Shown here in pieces: positions 1-6,592 of a stretch of DNA of 11,847 nucleotides. Source of the stretch: Thoreauomyces humboldtii (Eukaryota > Chytridiomycota > Chytridiomycetes > Spizellomycetales > Powellomycetaceae); contig JADGJA010000718.1 in the NCBI GenBank assembly GCA_027596035.1, positions 1 to 11,847 of the forward strand. Direction: 5' to 3'. The notes below the pieces were generated by a model. It did not search any database and was not told where the DNA came from. It saw only the letters and a list, made by a program, of their open reading frames with translations. The position numbers and the translations under genes were made by a program. Numbering within the stretch: position 1 is the first letter of the stretch; every line of letters begins with the position of its first letter.

Positions 1-699
1 CCCCCAACCTGTGCCAACCCCGCATCACTCCCATTCTCCCACTCTCCCCGTCGAATGCTAGGTCTTCACACACGCCACACGAGACCCGTTGCGGTCTCCA
101 GGTAAGCCTAGTCGAAGACGTACTCGCACGTTGCTCTCCGGTTTCTCGAAGCCAACAACATCGTCCCCACCGAAGGACGTCCTCGAAGACTTTGTGCGGG
201 CTCACTGATATCAACACGCAAGTGAAAAGATCGAGTGAGCCGTGAGAATCGCAAAGGGGTTTTGATGGAAGGGCGCCGGGCGCTATGGCGCTATTGTGGA
301 ATGTTAAATCGCGGGAGCATCATCGTGGAACCCATACGGAATCCTCCAGTTGCTGCGTCGTGGCAAAGTCTGCGAACATACCGGTCACATTGCGGTCCAG
401 TTTGAGAAGCTACAACGAGCCGTGCGATTAAAAGCGTGCGGCATCTAGGACTGCGTTTTGAGACCGACCCGTTGCCCAGGTCTTGCAAACGCCCCTGCAA
501 ACGTCCCCACCGTCTCGACAGCGAACGAGGCATACCGTACCGTAAGGTACTCGGGGCTACTGTGAACAAGGTTACAATATTTCGATAATGATTTCGAAGC
601 AAGCATGAGCACGTTCGGTCATTTCGGCTATTTACACTTCAGTCAAGCACGAATGCTGGAGCGAAATTGGATTATAACGATTTCAACCGACAGACAAGT
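1..699. other. Gene-poor left flank, no recognised feature
   Basis: No reading frame here has a convincing protein-like composition. The only ATG-free frames of about 100 codons on the minus strand (291-602) have no recognisable motif and are probably chance. The first 60 bases are C-rich and T-rich without a clear repeat unit. I read this as host flanking DNA or degraded repeat. Confidence 0.4.
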
Positions 700-990
700 A
701 TGGAGAAAAATGAGGAAATTGATTCATCCGCACTCCTTTCCATGCTGGAAATTGAAGTGGTGAAGCTCATGCATGAGCATAGAAAGCCGCCACAAAGGTG
801 CCGCAACAGCACTCGCAAAAGTCCCGAAGCATGTCCTTTCCGCAAAGCCTCTTTGACGGGCGCGCAGCGACCACGATGGCAGATGCATCATCTCAAGGAT
901 GCGTGTGGGGTTCGCTGGCTTCGACCATCGTTGCGATTGTTCTTTGCCCTTAGAGAGGCAAGAATACGAAACCGTCCGCGGCGGTTCTAA
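700..990 (+). CDS. Doubtful hypothetical ORF (96 residues)
   Basis: An ATG at 700 opens a 96-codon frame. The first 30 residues look protein-like, with an acidic amphipathic stretch (MEKNEEIDSS followed by ALLSMLEIEVVKLMHE). The remainder is Arg-rich and unconvincing, as expected if a short real exon or gene remnant runs on into non-coding DNA. No family is recognised. The frame is also open upstream to 667. It could be a truncated exon or chance; I favour a remnant, with low confidence. Confidence 0.18.
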   Translation: MEKNEEIDSSALLSMLEIEVVKLMHEHRKPPQRCRNSTRKSPEACPFRKASLTGAQRPRWQMHHLKDACGVRWLRPSLRLFFALREARIRNRPRRF

Positions 991-1045
991 CCGGGGCTGT
1001 TGAAGCATTCCCTTTCTTTAAAAGGCAGATGCCCGCTCCTTCTTT

Positions 1046-1759
1046 TTACGTTGATCGCGGGTGTAGCCGTTGAGAGCCGGCTCTATGTTCCTCATGCAGA
1101 CTCTCACCGCCACGAGCTTCGTCGAAGCGGTGAGAGCGCGAGCCAACATGAGCATGGCTAGAGTCACGTCTGCGGGTACGATCGCGAGGGTGATGTTTGG
1201 CGGAGCAGGCTCCGATGCTGTCGTCCTGGTCATCGCGCTGTCGCTCCCTTTCGCCCGGAGTTCCACTCCGGGGTCTCTTGGAGACACCAGAGCGGACTTC
1301 ATGGCTACGAGGTCTGCGCCGAGTGCTTTCATCAGCGTCATCGGGCCAGCGCTCATCGGGTCGCTCGGAGTCCCCGGAGTGGAGCCGAACCTCCTTGCCT
1401 CGGCTTGGCGCCGAGCGAGGCCGAGAACCCCGGCGGGAACGCCTTTGGGATCGGCTGGGCAGTGGGCTGCGGGAGCGGCGACTGTCGCGACGCTTCTCGG
1501 AGTGCCGACGGTTTCCTGAGTGCTGCATCTCCGCCCGGATTTCGTGTGTACGGGCTTCAATCTTGAGCCTGCGGGCCCTGATGGCGCTAGCGGTGGCCAG
1601 GTTCATCCTGGTCTCGGCCTCCAACTGGCGGGTCCGGCGAACCGTTTCGGCGTGGCGCTCGACTCGCAGGCGGGCGGCCCTCTCCGCCGCCCAGGCACCC
1701 CGCGCAAGGTCACGATTGTGACGAAGCTCATAGTAACTTCCGCGGTCGAATACGGGCAT
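1046..1759 (-). CDS. Arg/Ser-rich hypothetical protein with N-terminal coiled-coil-like segment
   Basis: This is a 237-residue frame read from an ATG at 1759 (protein start MPVFDRGSYYELRHNRDLAR). Residues about 20-75 are rich in Ala, Arg and Glu with few helix breakers and could form a long charged helix or coiled coil. Residues about 80-200 are dominated by Arg, Ser, Asp and Glu, with many RS and RR pairs, like disordered RS-type nuclear proteins. No family is recognised. The start is favoured because an inverted copy of the same 5' end exists at 1939-2078, and three of five base differences in the best-aligned part are silent in this frame, which argues that it was once coding. The frame remains open upstream towards 2239, but that part is a shadow of another frame. 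High GC makes long Arg-rich frames likely by chance, so confidence is moderate. It is probably a host or repeat gene, not part of the mobile element. Confidence 0.35.
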   Translation of the reverse strand: MPVFDRGSYYELRHNRDLARGAWAAERAARLRVERHAETVRRTRQLEAETRMNLATASAIRARRLKIEARTHEIRAEMQHSGNRRHSEKRRDSRRSRSPLPSRSQRRSRRGSRPRSAPSRGKEVRLHSGDSERPDERWPDDADESTRRRPRSHEVRSGVSKRPRSGTPGERERQRDDQDDSIGACSAKHHPRDRTRRRDSSHAHVGSRSHRFDEARGGESLHEEHRAGSQRLHPRST

Positions 1760-1761
1760 GC
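1600..1761 (-). repeat. Arm 1 of a 140-bp inverted duplication
   Basis: Reverse-complementing this segment gives the sequence at 1939-2078, with about nine substitutions, a 1-base gap and one 21-base gap. It covers the first ~50 codons of the Arg/Ser-rich frame. The arms are separated by a 177-bp spacer (1762-1938) and both begin with GCATGC next to the spacer, so the segment could fold back on itself. Confidence 0.85.
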
Positions 1762-1938
1762 TGACCTCGGGCGGAACTTGATTGTCAGATTCCCAATGCG
1801 AGGGACGATGATGGCCTACGGAATTGCGCGCAGAGGACGGGCAACTGCTGCGCAACGAGAGGCTCCAGGTGGCCCACCTGGGGTTAGGGTTTTCCAGCAA
1901 CCGTCGTGGCGTGTGCACAAGTAATATCCGCCCCCCTT

Positions 1939-2078
1939 GCATGCCCGTATTGACCGCGGGAGTTATTATGAGCTTCGTCAAAATCGTGACCTTGCGCGGG
2001 GTGTCTGGGCGGCGGAGAGAGCCGCCCGCCTGCGAGTCGAGCGCCACCGCCAGTTGATGGCCGAGACTAGGTTGAACC
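1939..2078 (+). pseudogene. Arm 2: inverted, frameshifted copy of the Arg/Ser-rich gene 5' end
   Basis: On the plus strand this copy begins with the same ATGCCCGTATT as the minus-strand gene start, then lacks one C, which throws the frame. After the gap the protein similarity resumes (RGSYYELRQNRDLARG, then WAAERAARLRVERH). A 21-base in-frame deletion follows before similarity ends near 2078. Most substitutions relative to arm 1 are C-to-T or G-to-A in the gene sense. This is a broken partial duplicate; it ends exactly where the deaminase-like fragment on the other strand begins, so the duplication probably interrupted that gene. Confidence 0.65.
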
Positions 2079-2253
2079 GGAGGCTGTCCTGGAGTGCGGC
2101 CTTTGCTTGCGCACATCCGTAGCATGATCGCTTCGACACAGAAAGGATGATACGTTTTTCCTTCGGGAAGTTCTCGATGAAGTGTCTGACTACGGCCATT
2201 TCGGCATGCATGACAAGCGACACATCTGTCGAAGGACAAGGAAAGTTGTTCAT
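2079..2253 (-). pseudogene. Deaminase-like gene fragment (HAE ... CxxC)
   Basis: From an ATG at 2253 the minus strand encodes about 58 residues with HAE at residues 16-18 and SCYGC with cysteines at 44 and 47. This is the zinc-binding layout of the cytidine-deaminase fold (His-Ala-Glu, then Cys-x-x-Cys), and the SK-x-x-C-x-x-C context recalls the OTT_1508-like deaminase family found widely in fungal genomes. The assignment is by motif only. The frame is open back to a TAA near 2322, so an upstream exon or longer N-terminus is possible. After residue 58 the frame runs into the reverse complement of the 1939-2078 duplicate, so the C-terminal part is missing. I read it as a truncated host gene exon disrupted by the inverted duplication. 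It could also be an intact exon followed by an intron. Confidence 0.42.
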
Positions 2254-2352
2254 CCGTCTTCTGTTAGCAGGACGGCGCAGCTGTGGGAACTGATAGACGA
2301 ATGTATATGTTGGTGAAGCTTACTCGACTAAGGGGGAGAGAGCCGAGGGGGA

Positions 2353-2447
2353 AGGAGCCTATCTAAGGAGTGGCTGTGCTCCTGCTATGTGTGTCCGGGT
2401 ACGCCGGACACAGGCGCAGGTGAGACAACGGGTAGGATGATCTACCC
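2353..2447. other. Cluster of three small hairpins at the left composition boundary
   Basis: Three inverted repeats follow one another: AGGAGC/GCTCCT (2353-2358 with 2378-2383), GTGTCCGG/CCGGACAC with a 5-base loop (2391-2398 with 2404-2411), and GGGTAG/CTACCC with a 6-base loop (2430-2435 with 2442-2447). They end ten bases before repeat copy A, just where GC-rich flank gives way to the AT-richer element. The middle one is the strongest. Their role is unknown; they could belong to the flank or mark the element end. Positions 2254-2350 show nothing else. Confidence 0.5.
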
Positions 2448-2456
2448 CCGCCAACA

Positions 2457-2574
2457 AATACCACGTTCTCCACTGCTGTAAAAAGGAGATACTCTTAAGA
2501 TACTTGCTATTTTACAGCCGTGGAGAACAAGAGGTGCGTATTGAAAATGATGATGAAAAATTGGTATATGCCTC
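2457..2574 (+). repeat. Hairpin repeat, copy A
   Basis: This 118-bp copy is about 95% identical to copy B. It starts AATACCAC, continues with a stem arm GTTCTCCACTGCTGTAAAA, a 26-base loop containing CTTAAGATACTTGCTA, and the second arm TTTTACAGCCGTGGAGAAC, then a conserved tail ending in TTGGTATATGCCTC. One stem position (T opposite C) is mismatched here and paired in copies B and C. It lies beyond the 3' end of the recombinase gene. Possible roles are terminal repeat, recombinase target, origin or promoter module; none is proven. Confidence 0.9.
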
Positions 2575-2739
2575 CGCACTTCCCTCCATACACCCCTTTT
2601 ACTATCACTTTCACATCCCCTCTAAACCCCGCCACATTCAACATACGAACATTCTCACACCGCCGCTTTCTTCTTCCTCACAGGCAGAGGAACTCATATA
2701 CGAACATTCTCATTCAAACTCTAACTAACATACATTGTT
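2575..2739 (+). other. Pyrimidine-rich leader-like segment with 15-bp direct repeat
   Basis: This stretch is strongly C/T-rich on the plus strand and resembles the CT-rich leader before the D5 gene start, yet no gene follows it on that strand: it runs into the 3' end of the minus-strand recombinase. The 15-mer ATACGAACATTCTCA occurs twice (2643-2657 and 2698-2712), 55 bp apart. It may be the leader of a lost gene downstream of repeat A, or the 3' untranslated region of the recombinase. Confidence 0.4.
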
Positions 2740-3819
2740 TCAAACTGTTTTCTGCTGCTTCGCATCTCGACAATAATCCAAGTTCTCTTCCTCAGAATGA
2801 TGACACTGATCCGCCAGAAATTTACTTGCAGCCCGCGACAAGTTGTTTTTTCTCAAGTGTGTGATATAACTTGGTCGGATCATGGCGATACCGTACTTTT
2901 TGCCAGCCAGTTCATGGGCTGCTTCGATCTTGCTACGAAAGTTGTCCTCCAGATAAGTTTTGCCCTTGCGGTCGAGGAATATCATGTTTCCAGTTAATCG
3001 AAAACGTGTGATAAATCGAATGAGAATCTCTGCAATTTCCCTGGGATTCACATCGGTAATCTCTTCAAACGGCGGGTCGCAAAGGTGTTGCAAAAATGCA
3101 TTCTCTTTGGGCTTCTTCTCGATTCCGCCTCGCGCCTTGATCGCATTCCTTTTACTCGTTTCGATGCGAGCGACTTTCGTGGAATTCCACAGGATTGATG
3201 CGTTCCCCGGTTCGCGTTTGTCAAAGATGAAAACATTATCGTTTTTCCAATCCACATCGGCCCGGTCGAAGATCTTCAAAGTCATGAAATTGGCTCGAAC
3301 ATTGTAAAAGTGAGTCGTGAACATGCCAATGATTCCGATCTGCAATTGCTCGATGTCGTAAGGGGTAGGATCGCTCATATCGTACACTCTGTTCAAAGTA
3401 GCAAAGTACGTCTGCATCCTGTCCCTTACACTTGCAAAATCGTCAATGACCTGGCCCTCCCCGGCCTTTCGTTTTCTTTCGTACAAACCTTTCAAACGGC
3501 GGGCTTCGATATTAAGTGCCTTCGTTATTGCTTCGTGATCGGCTGCGGTCATTCCACACTTTTCAAACTTTGCATTCATTAGAACACGTGAAATCTTTCC
3601 AAGACAGTCTGCCATCGTACTGTCAGAGATACCATTTGGAGTTCGCTTCGAGGCTTTGCCTTTGTTCAGAATCGTTTTGATTTGATCGATGTTTGCAAGC
3701 GTTTCCAAACTGAATATCCCGAGATCGTGATATTTTTCAAGCGCTCCACAGTCTCGCTTATAAGTCTGTGAAGTTTTGTTCAAATAAAAGGCCAGATCGG
3801 TTCGTTTCAGTAAACTCAT
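2740..3819 (-). CDS. Tyrosine recombinase/integrase
   Basis: The 359-residue protein would cut and rejoin DNA at specific sites through a covalent phosphotyrosine link, for integration, excision or resolution of the element. The N-terminal ~150 residues are charged and helical, as expected for a core-binding SAM-like domain. The catalytic part shows Arg175 (in FYNVRANFMTLK) as box I, Arg315 (in MIRPSYITHLRK) as box II with Arg323 as alternative, the motif HHSEEENLDY with His341 and the nucleophile candidate Tyr349. The His-to-Tyr spacing of eight residues and the C-terminal position of Tyr fit the family. The usual His three residues before the box II Arg appears to be Ala312, as in several eukaryotic viral members where this position varies. 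The start is the ATG at 3819, with a TATA-like box 38-45 bp upstream. It is divergent from the D5 gene across the repeat-rich region. The frame is intact. The relationship to virophage, polinton-like virus or Crypton recombinases needs profile comparison. Confidence 0.82.
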   Translation of the reverse strand: MSLLKRTDLAFYLNKTSQTYKRDCGALEKYHDLGIFSLETLANIDQIKTILNKGKASKRTPNGISDSTMADCLGKISRVLMNAKFEKCGMTAADHEAITKALNIEARRLKGLYERKRKAGEGQVIDDFASVRDRMQTYFATLNRVYDMSDPTPYDIEQLQIGIIGMFTTHFYNVRANFMTLKIFDRADVDWKNDNVFIFDKREPGNASILWNSTKVARIETSKRNAIKARGGIEKKPKENAFLQHLCDPPFEEITDVNPREIAEILIRFITRFRLTGNMIFLDRKGKTYLEDNFRSKIEAAHELAGKKYGIAMIRPSYITHLRKNNLSRAASKFLADQCHHSEEENLDYCRDAKQQKTV

Positions 3820-3856
3820 TCTTGGTTGACGTGCAGAGTTGGGTGCCCTGTTCTTA

Positions 3857-3864
3857 CTCTTATA
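3857..3864 (-). promoter_or_regulatory. TATA-like box of the recombinase gene
   Basis: Read on the minus strand this is TATAAGAG, 38-45 bases before the ATG at 3819. The position is suitable for a short-leader eukaryotic or viral promoter. It is called by sequence only. Confidence 0.4.
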
Positions 3865-3881
3865 GAAGAATTTAATTTCTT

Positions 3882-3938
3882 AACGGTAATCGTTCACCTT
3901 AACGATAAGCGTTCACCTTAACGATAAGCGTTCACAGT
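3882..3938. repeat. Three tandem 19-bp repeats (iteron-like)
   Basis: Three abutting 19-mers (3882-3900, 3901-3919, 3920-3938) follow the consensus AACGATAAGCGTTCACCTT. The first copy differs at two bases and the last at its end. Each contains a short dyad, AACG separated from CGTT by five bases. They sit upstream of the recombinase TATA-like box within the divergent intergenic region. They could be binding sites for an initiator or a regulator. Confidence 0.85.
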
Positions 3939-3949
3939 GATGTCAGGTG

Positions 3950-3979
3950 CCTCACGATTTTGCACCTCACGACTTTGCA
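3950..3979. repeat. 15-bp direct repeat pair
   Basis: CCTCACGATTTTGCA (3950-3964) is followed directly by CCTCACGACTTTGCA (3965-3979), one base different, then a decayed third start CCTCAAC. A GGTGC precedes the first copy. It forms part of the repeat cluster between the divergent genes. Confidence 0.8.
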
Positions 3980-3993
3980 CCTCAACAACTCAC

Positions 3994-4058
3994 AAAAAAT
4001 GTTGAACTAAAAAGACGATTTGAAAAAAGCCAGGAAAATGTTCATGAAAAAAGACGAT
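3994..4058 (-). repeat. Two inverted copies of the 39-bp repeat
   Basis: The reverse complement of 3994-4023 is a 30-base match to the first part of the 39-bp repeat consensus. A second, more diverged inverted copy at about 4033-4058 most resembles the last unit of the array, sharing the AACATTTTCC ending. These inverted units face the direct array across 4050-4070, where AAGACGATCGTC and CAAATCGTCTT adjoin. The whole region can therefore form large cruciforms. Confidence 0.75.
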
Positions 4059-4060
4059 CG

Positions 4061-4315
4061 TCAAATCGTCTTTTTAGCTCAACATTTTTTCGGGAATTGT
4101 CAAATCGTCTTTTTGGTTCAACATTTTTTCGGGAATCCGGTTCAACATTTTTTCGGGAATTGTCAAATCGTCTTTCCAGTTCAACATTTTTTCGGGAATT
4201 GTCAAATCGTCTTTCTAGTTCAACAGTTTTTCGGGAATTGTCAAATCGTCTTTCTAGTTCAACATTTTTTCGAGAATTGGTCGAATCGTCTTTTTAATTC
4301 AACATTTTCCGGAAC
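4061..4315 (+). repeat. 39-bp tandem repeat array
   Basis: Units begin TCAAATCGTCTTT and end TTTTTTCGGGAATTG. Full units start at 4061, 4100, 4163, 4202 and 4241 (the last is 40 bp), with a 24-bp partial unit at 4139-4162 and a diverged terminal unit at 4281-4315. Because 39 is a multiple of three and the unit lacks stops in two frames, it yields open frames of 13-residue repeats; these have no sensible start context and I do not treat them as proteins. The array fills the space upstream of the D5 gene. An origin of replication, a partitioning site or a transcription control region are candidates. Confidence 0.92.
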
Positions 4316-4435
4316 TCCTCGAGTAGCCTTTCGGATTCAAACGTCGGGGGAATGGAGACGACCACGTAGACCCTGTAAATCCCAACAACCTTTTTCCGTC
4401 ATGTGAAAAGGGAGTCGGTGAAACACCGCCCATGC

Positions 4436-4468
4436 GTATATATAGATTGAGGAATGTGTATATATAGA
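4436..4468 (+). promoter_or_regulatory. Duplicated TATA box of the D5-type helicase gene
   Basis: GTATATATAGA occurs twice (4436-4446 and 4458-4468), starting 22 bp apart. The second is about 120 bp before the ATG at 4580, with a CT-rich leader between, including ACATTCTCTTTCCTTCAC, typical of eukaryotic leaders. The copies could give two transcription starts. Confidence 0.6.
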
Positions 4469-4579
4469 GCACGTCATGGATACCCCCAGAGTTGTTCCCC
4501 ACCCTATTCCTGCATTTCACTTCACTCTCAAAAACACGCACACATTCTCTTTCCTTCACTTTACTTCAACAACTCCAAA

Positions 4580-6340
4580 ATGGTCAAAAACTCGCACAAA
4601 GAAGCCACGATCGACGTCACTCAGACCGAGGACCTCAAGTTCAGCGGTCTCCTGGCAGAACCTGTTGTAACAGATGATGCCATGGCTGAAATCCTCAAAT
4701 TCGACTGCGATGGAAAAGTCATGGTGACCGACAAGAAGTCCGCCCCTTGGCTGACCTTCCAGGACAAAGCCTGGCAGGCCCTTGACGCTTCGCGCGCTAT
4801 GAAACCGTATTTCAAAGCGGCGGGTGATGCTTTTCGGGCTTTACAAGAATACTACCAGGAAGCCTCCGAAAGTAGCGACGATGAAGAATTCGAATTGGCA
4901 CGACGGGCGCGCAACTTGGTCAACAATTGCGGGAAAATGGCTTACCAGGCTAGGATGGTCACTGCACTCTTCGCTATACTCCCGAAAACGAATATCGACG
5001 AATGGAACCTCACGCCTTTTCAAGTACGGTTCGAAAATGGAATCTACGATTTCCGTCTAAAAGACCTGGTGAAAACAAAACACACCGATCGTTTCACTTA
5101 TTCGACAAAGTACGATTATATCGACTACGAAAAGCACCCGCAAGAGTCACGAGATGCGATTGATAAATTTTTGGACGATATCACCGATCGAAACGACGAA
5201 CTCAAAAATTACATTCTCCGGGTTCTTGCGTCAGCCTTACTCGGAACCACATCACAGGAACAATTCTATATACTTTATGGCAAAGGGAGGAACGGCAAAA
5301 GTAAATTACTGGATCTCTTCAAGGCGGCCCTAGGCGACTTTGCGATTACCAGTCCTTCAGGAATTCTTAAGGACGGACAATGTGCCTCCAAATCAAACGA
5401 GGCGCTCCACCACGCGTCTACTCGTCGCGCGCTCTGCATTACGGAACTTCAGCCGAAAGGCAAACAGAACAGTTCCGCACCGCCAGTTCTCGACACGGGG
5501 AGGCTGAAAGAGATTTCCGGTGGCGACAAGACTTCCGGACGCCAAAATTACGGCAAACAGCGGGAGTACCAACCCGTGGGTTACGTGTACAACACAGCAA
5601 ACACTCTCCCTACTGTTCTCGACAACACTGCAGGGTTTTGGGATCGTGTCGTAGTGATCCCGTTCAACGTTACATTCGTCGATAAGCCAAAAGCAGAGGA
5701 TCAAAAGTGTCTCATCACCGGATACGGAATCGAACTTCTCAAACATACCTCAACTTTCGGGGCGCTACTTGTCAAAACCGTTAATTCACCAGAATATCAA
5801 CTCCTCGGAGCGCGCCATCCGCCTGCTATCATCAGTTCGGCTCATGCGGCGTTTCGTCAAAGCAATGACGTCGTGCACTCATTCACATCCACCATGTTCG
5901 AAGGTCCCAAAGATCTGGACAGTTACGTAACGAGGGACGATCTTCGCAAAAAAATTGCCGAGTTCTGCGCGGCCAAGCAAAAGCCGAACTTGAAGTATTA
6001 CGAAAAAGAAATCTTTGCGTTCATGGACCAGAATTTTCCAAATCCATGTGTCCGGCATCAACTCACGCGCAACAAAAAGGCGGTTCGCGGATGGCCCAAC
6101 GTCAGATACCGCAACTGTGCGAGAAAGCGAAAACACGGAGATGTGTGCTGCGCAGAATGCGCTGCGGACGAGGAGTCCCAGCCACCCAAAAAGGTGAAAA
6201 CTCAAGGTCAGGAACCGCTGATGACTTTAAAGGAAGACAAGCCGGTTGAAGAGGAGCCATATTCCGATGCGGCGCTCGATGAAGAGGAGCCATATTCCGA
6301 TGCGGCGCTTGATGAAGTGTTCGATAAATTTTTGGTTTGA
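4580..6340 (+). CDS. D5-type SF3 helicase (poxvirus/NCLDV D5-like) without its own primase domain
   Basis: This 586-residue protein should be an ATP-driven hexameric DNA helicase for replicating the element. Residues ~15-200 resemble the D5 N-terminal domain (tryptophan-bearing PWLTFQDKAWQ). The SF3 core follows: Walker A GKGRNGKS at 234-241, Walker B acidic residue Glu289 in CITEL, the Asn-bearing motif C in VYNTANTLP (Asn338/Asn341), and an Arg-finger candidate, Arg356, in FWDRVVVIPF. A C-terminal domain follows (residues ~430-510). A Cys/Arg patch and a PKKVK nuclear-localisation-like motif (536-540) precede two tandem copies of EEEPYSDAALD (557-578) at the tail. I chose the ATG at 4580 because it has a strong context (AAAATGG) after a TATA box and leader; the frame is open back to 4454. 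Giant-virus D5 proteins usually carry an N-terminal archaeo-eukaryotic primase; none is visible here, but one sits in the gene at 7201. The frame is intact. Confidence 0.9.
   Translation: MVKNSHKEATIDVTQTEDLKFSGLLAEPVVTDDAMAEILKFDCDGKVMVTDKKSAPWLTFQDKAWQALDASRAMKPYFKAAGDAFRALQEYYQEASESSDDEEFELARRARNLVNNCGKMAYQARMVTALFAILPKTNIDEWNLTPFQVRFENGIYDFRLKDLVKTKHTDRFTYSTKYDYIDYEKHPQESRDAIDKFLDDITDRNDELKNYILRVLASALLGTTSQEQFYILYGKGRNGKSKLLDLFKAALGDFAITSPSGILKDGQCASKSNEALHHASTRRALCITELQPKGKQNSSAPPVLDTGRLKEISGGDKTSGRQNYGKQREYQPVGYVYNTANTLPTVLDNTAGFWDRVVVIPFNVTFVDKPKAEDQKCLITGYGIELLKHTSTFGALLVKTVNSPEYQLLGARHPPAIISSAHAAFRQSNDVVHSFTSTMFEGPKDLDSYVTRDDLRKKIAEFCAAKQKPNLKYYEKEIFAFMDQNFPNPCVRHQLTRNKKAVRGWPNVRYRNCARKRKHGDVCCAECAADEESQPPKKVKTQGQEPLMTLKEDKPVEEEPYSDAALDEEEPYSDAALDEVFDKFLV
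6248..6313 (+). repeat. 33-bp in-frame tandem duplication
   Basis: Units 6248-6280 and 6281-6313 differ at one silent base (CTC versus CTT) and encode EEEPYSDAALD twice at the tail of the D5-type helicase. The near identity points to a recent duplication in an acidic, probably disordered tail. Confidence 0.9.
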
Positions 6341-6391
6341 TAGTCTATGAAAATCTTGTATTTAAAAAAAGAATAAGTCTTGATCAAAAAG

Positions 6392-6589
6392 ATGCCCCGA
6401 GAAACAATGCGTCCTTACTACCCTAACACAACAACCTCTGGCAAACCCATTGCACCCCAAGGCACTAGACCTTGTAAAACATGCGCTACTCCCATTCCCA
6501 TTGTCAAAATGCACTTCCGCTGCTTGCAATGTCACCTCGACCACATTGCGGTTCCTGTTGGTTTTAAACTAAAGCCCGATTCTGACTAG
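6392..6589 (+). CDS. Small CxxC/CxxC zinc-ribbon-like protein (65 residues)
   Basis: The ATG at 6392 follows an A-rich leader, 52 bases after the D5 stop. The protein has Cys28-x2-Cys31 and Cys44-x2-Cys47 with 12 residues between the pairs (CKTC and CLQC), fitting a compact zinc ribbon, preceded by a Pro/Thr-rich stretch. A nearby His (HLDH) might assist metal binding. No family is recognised. Such small zinc proteins in DNA viruses often act in transcription or nucleic-acid binding, but that is only analogy. It shares strand and spacing with the D5 gene, so co-expression is possible, and it converges on the next gene with three bases between stops. The short length leaves some chance that it is spurious; the cysteine pattern and compositional fit support it. 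Confidence 0.55.
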   Translation: MPRETMRPYYPNTTTSGKPIAPQGTRPCKTCATPIPIVKMHFRCLQCHLDHIAVPVGFKLKPDSD

Positions 6590-6592
6590 AGT

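Noticed and set aside
1876..1890. Telomere-like GGGGTTAGGG
   Set aside because: It is a single short occurrence without tandem repetition; no evidence of a telomere.
1070..1924. Several long plus-strand frames opposite the Arg/Ser-rich gene
   Set aside because: They mirror high GC and have no recognised domains. The silent-site pattern between the inverted copies supports the minus strand.
2504..2728. Frame shared by repeat copies A and B (SRGEQEVRIE...KLVYAS)
   Set aside because: The frame lies within the hairpin repeat and its tail, then runs into non-conserved sequence. Copy C and the base-pairing stem indicate selection on DNA or RNA structure, not protein.
3947..4406. Overlapping plus-strand frames encoding 13-residue repeats
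   Set aside because: They result from a 39-bp (13 x 3) DNA repeat without stops in two frames. Both frames are equally open, the units carry indels and there is no good start context, so DNA repeat is the simpler reading.
4454..4579. N-terminal extension of the D5-type helicase
   Set aside because: The frame is open back to 4454, but that ATG lies at the second TATA box and the added residues look like untranslated leader. The ATG at 4580 has better context.
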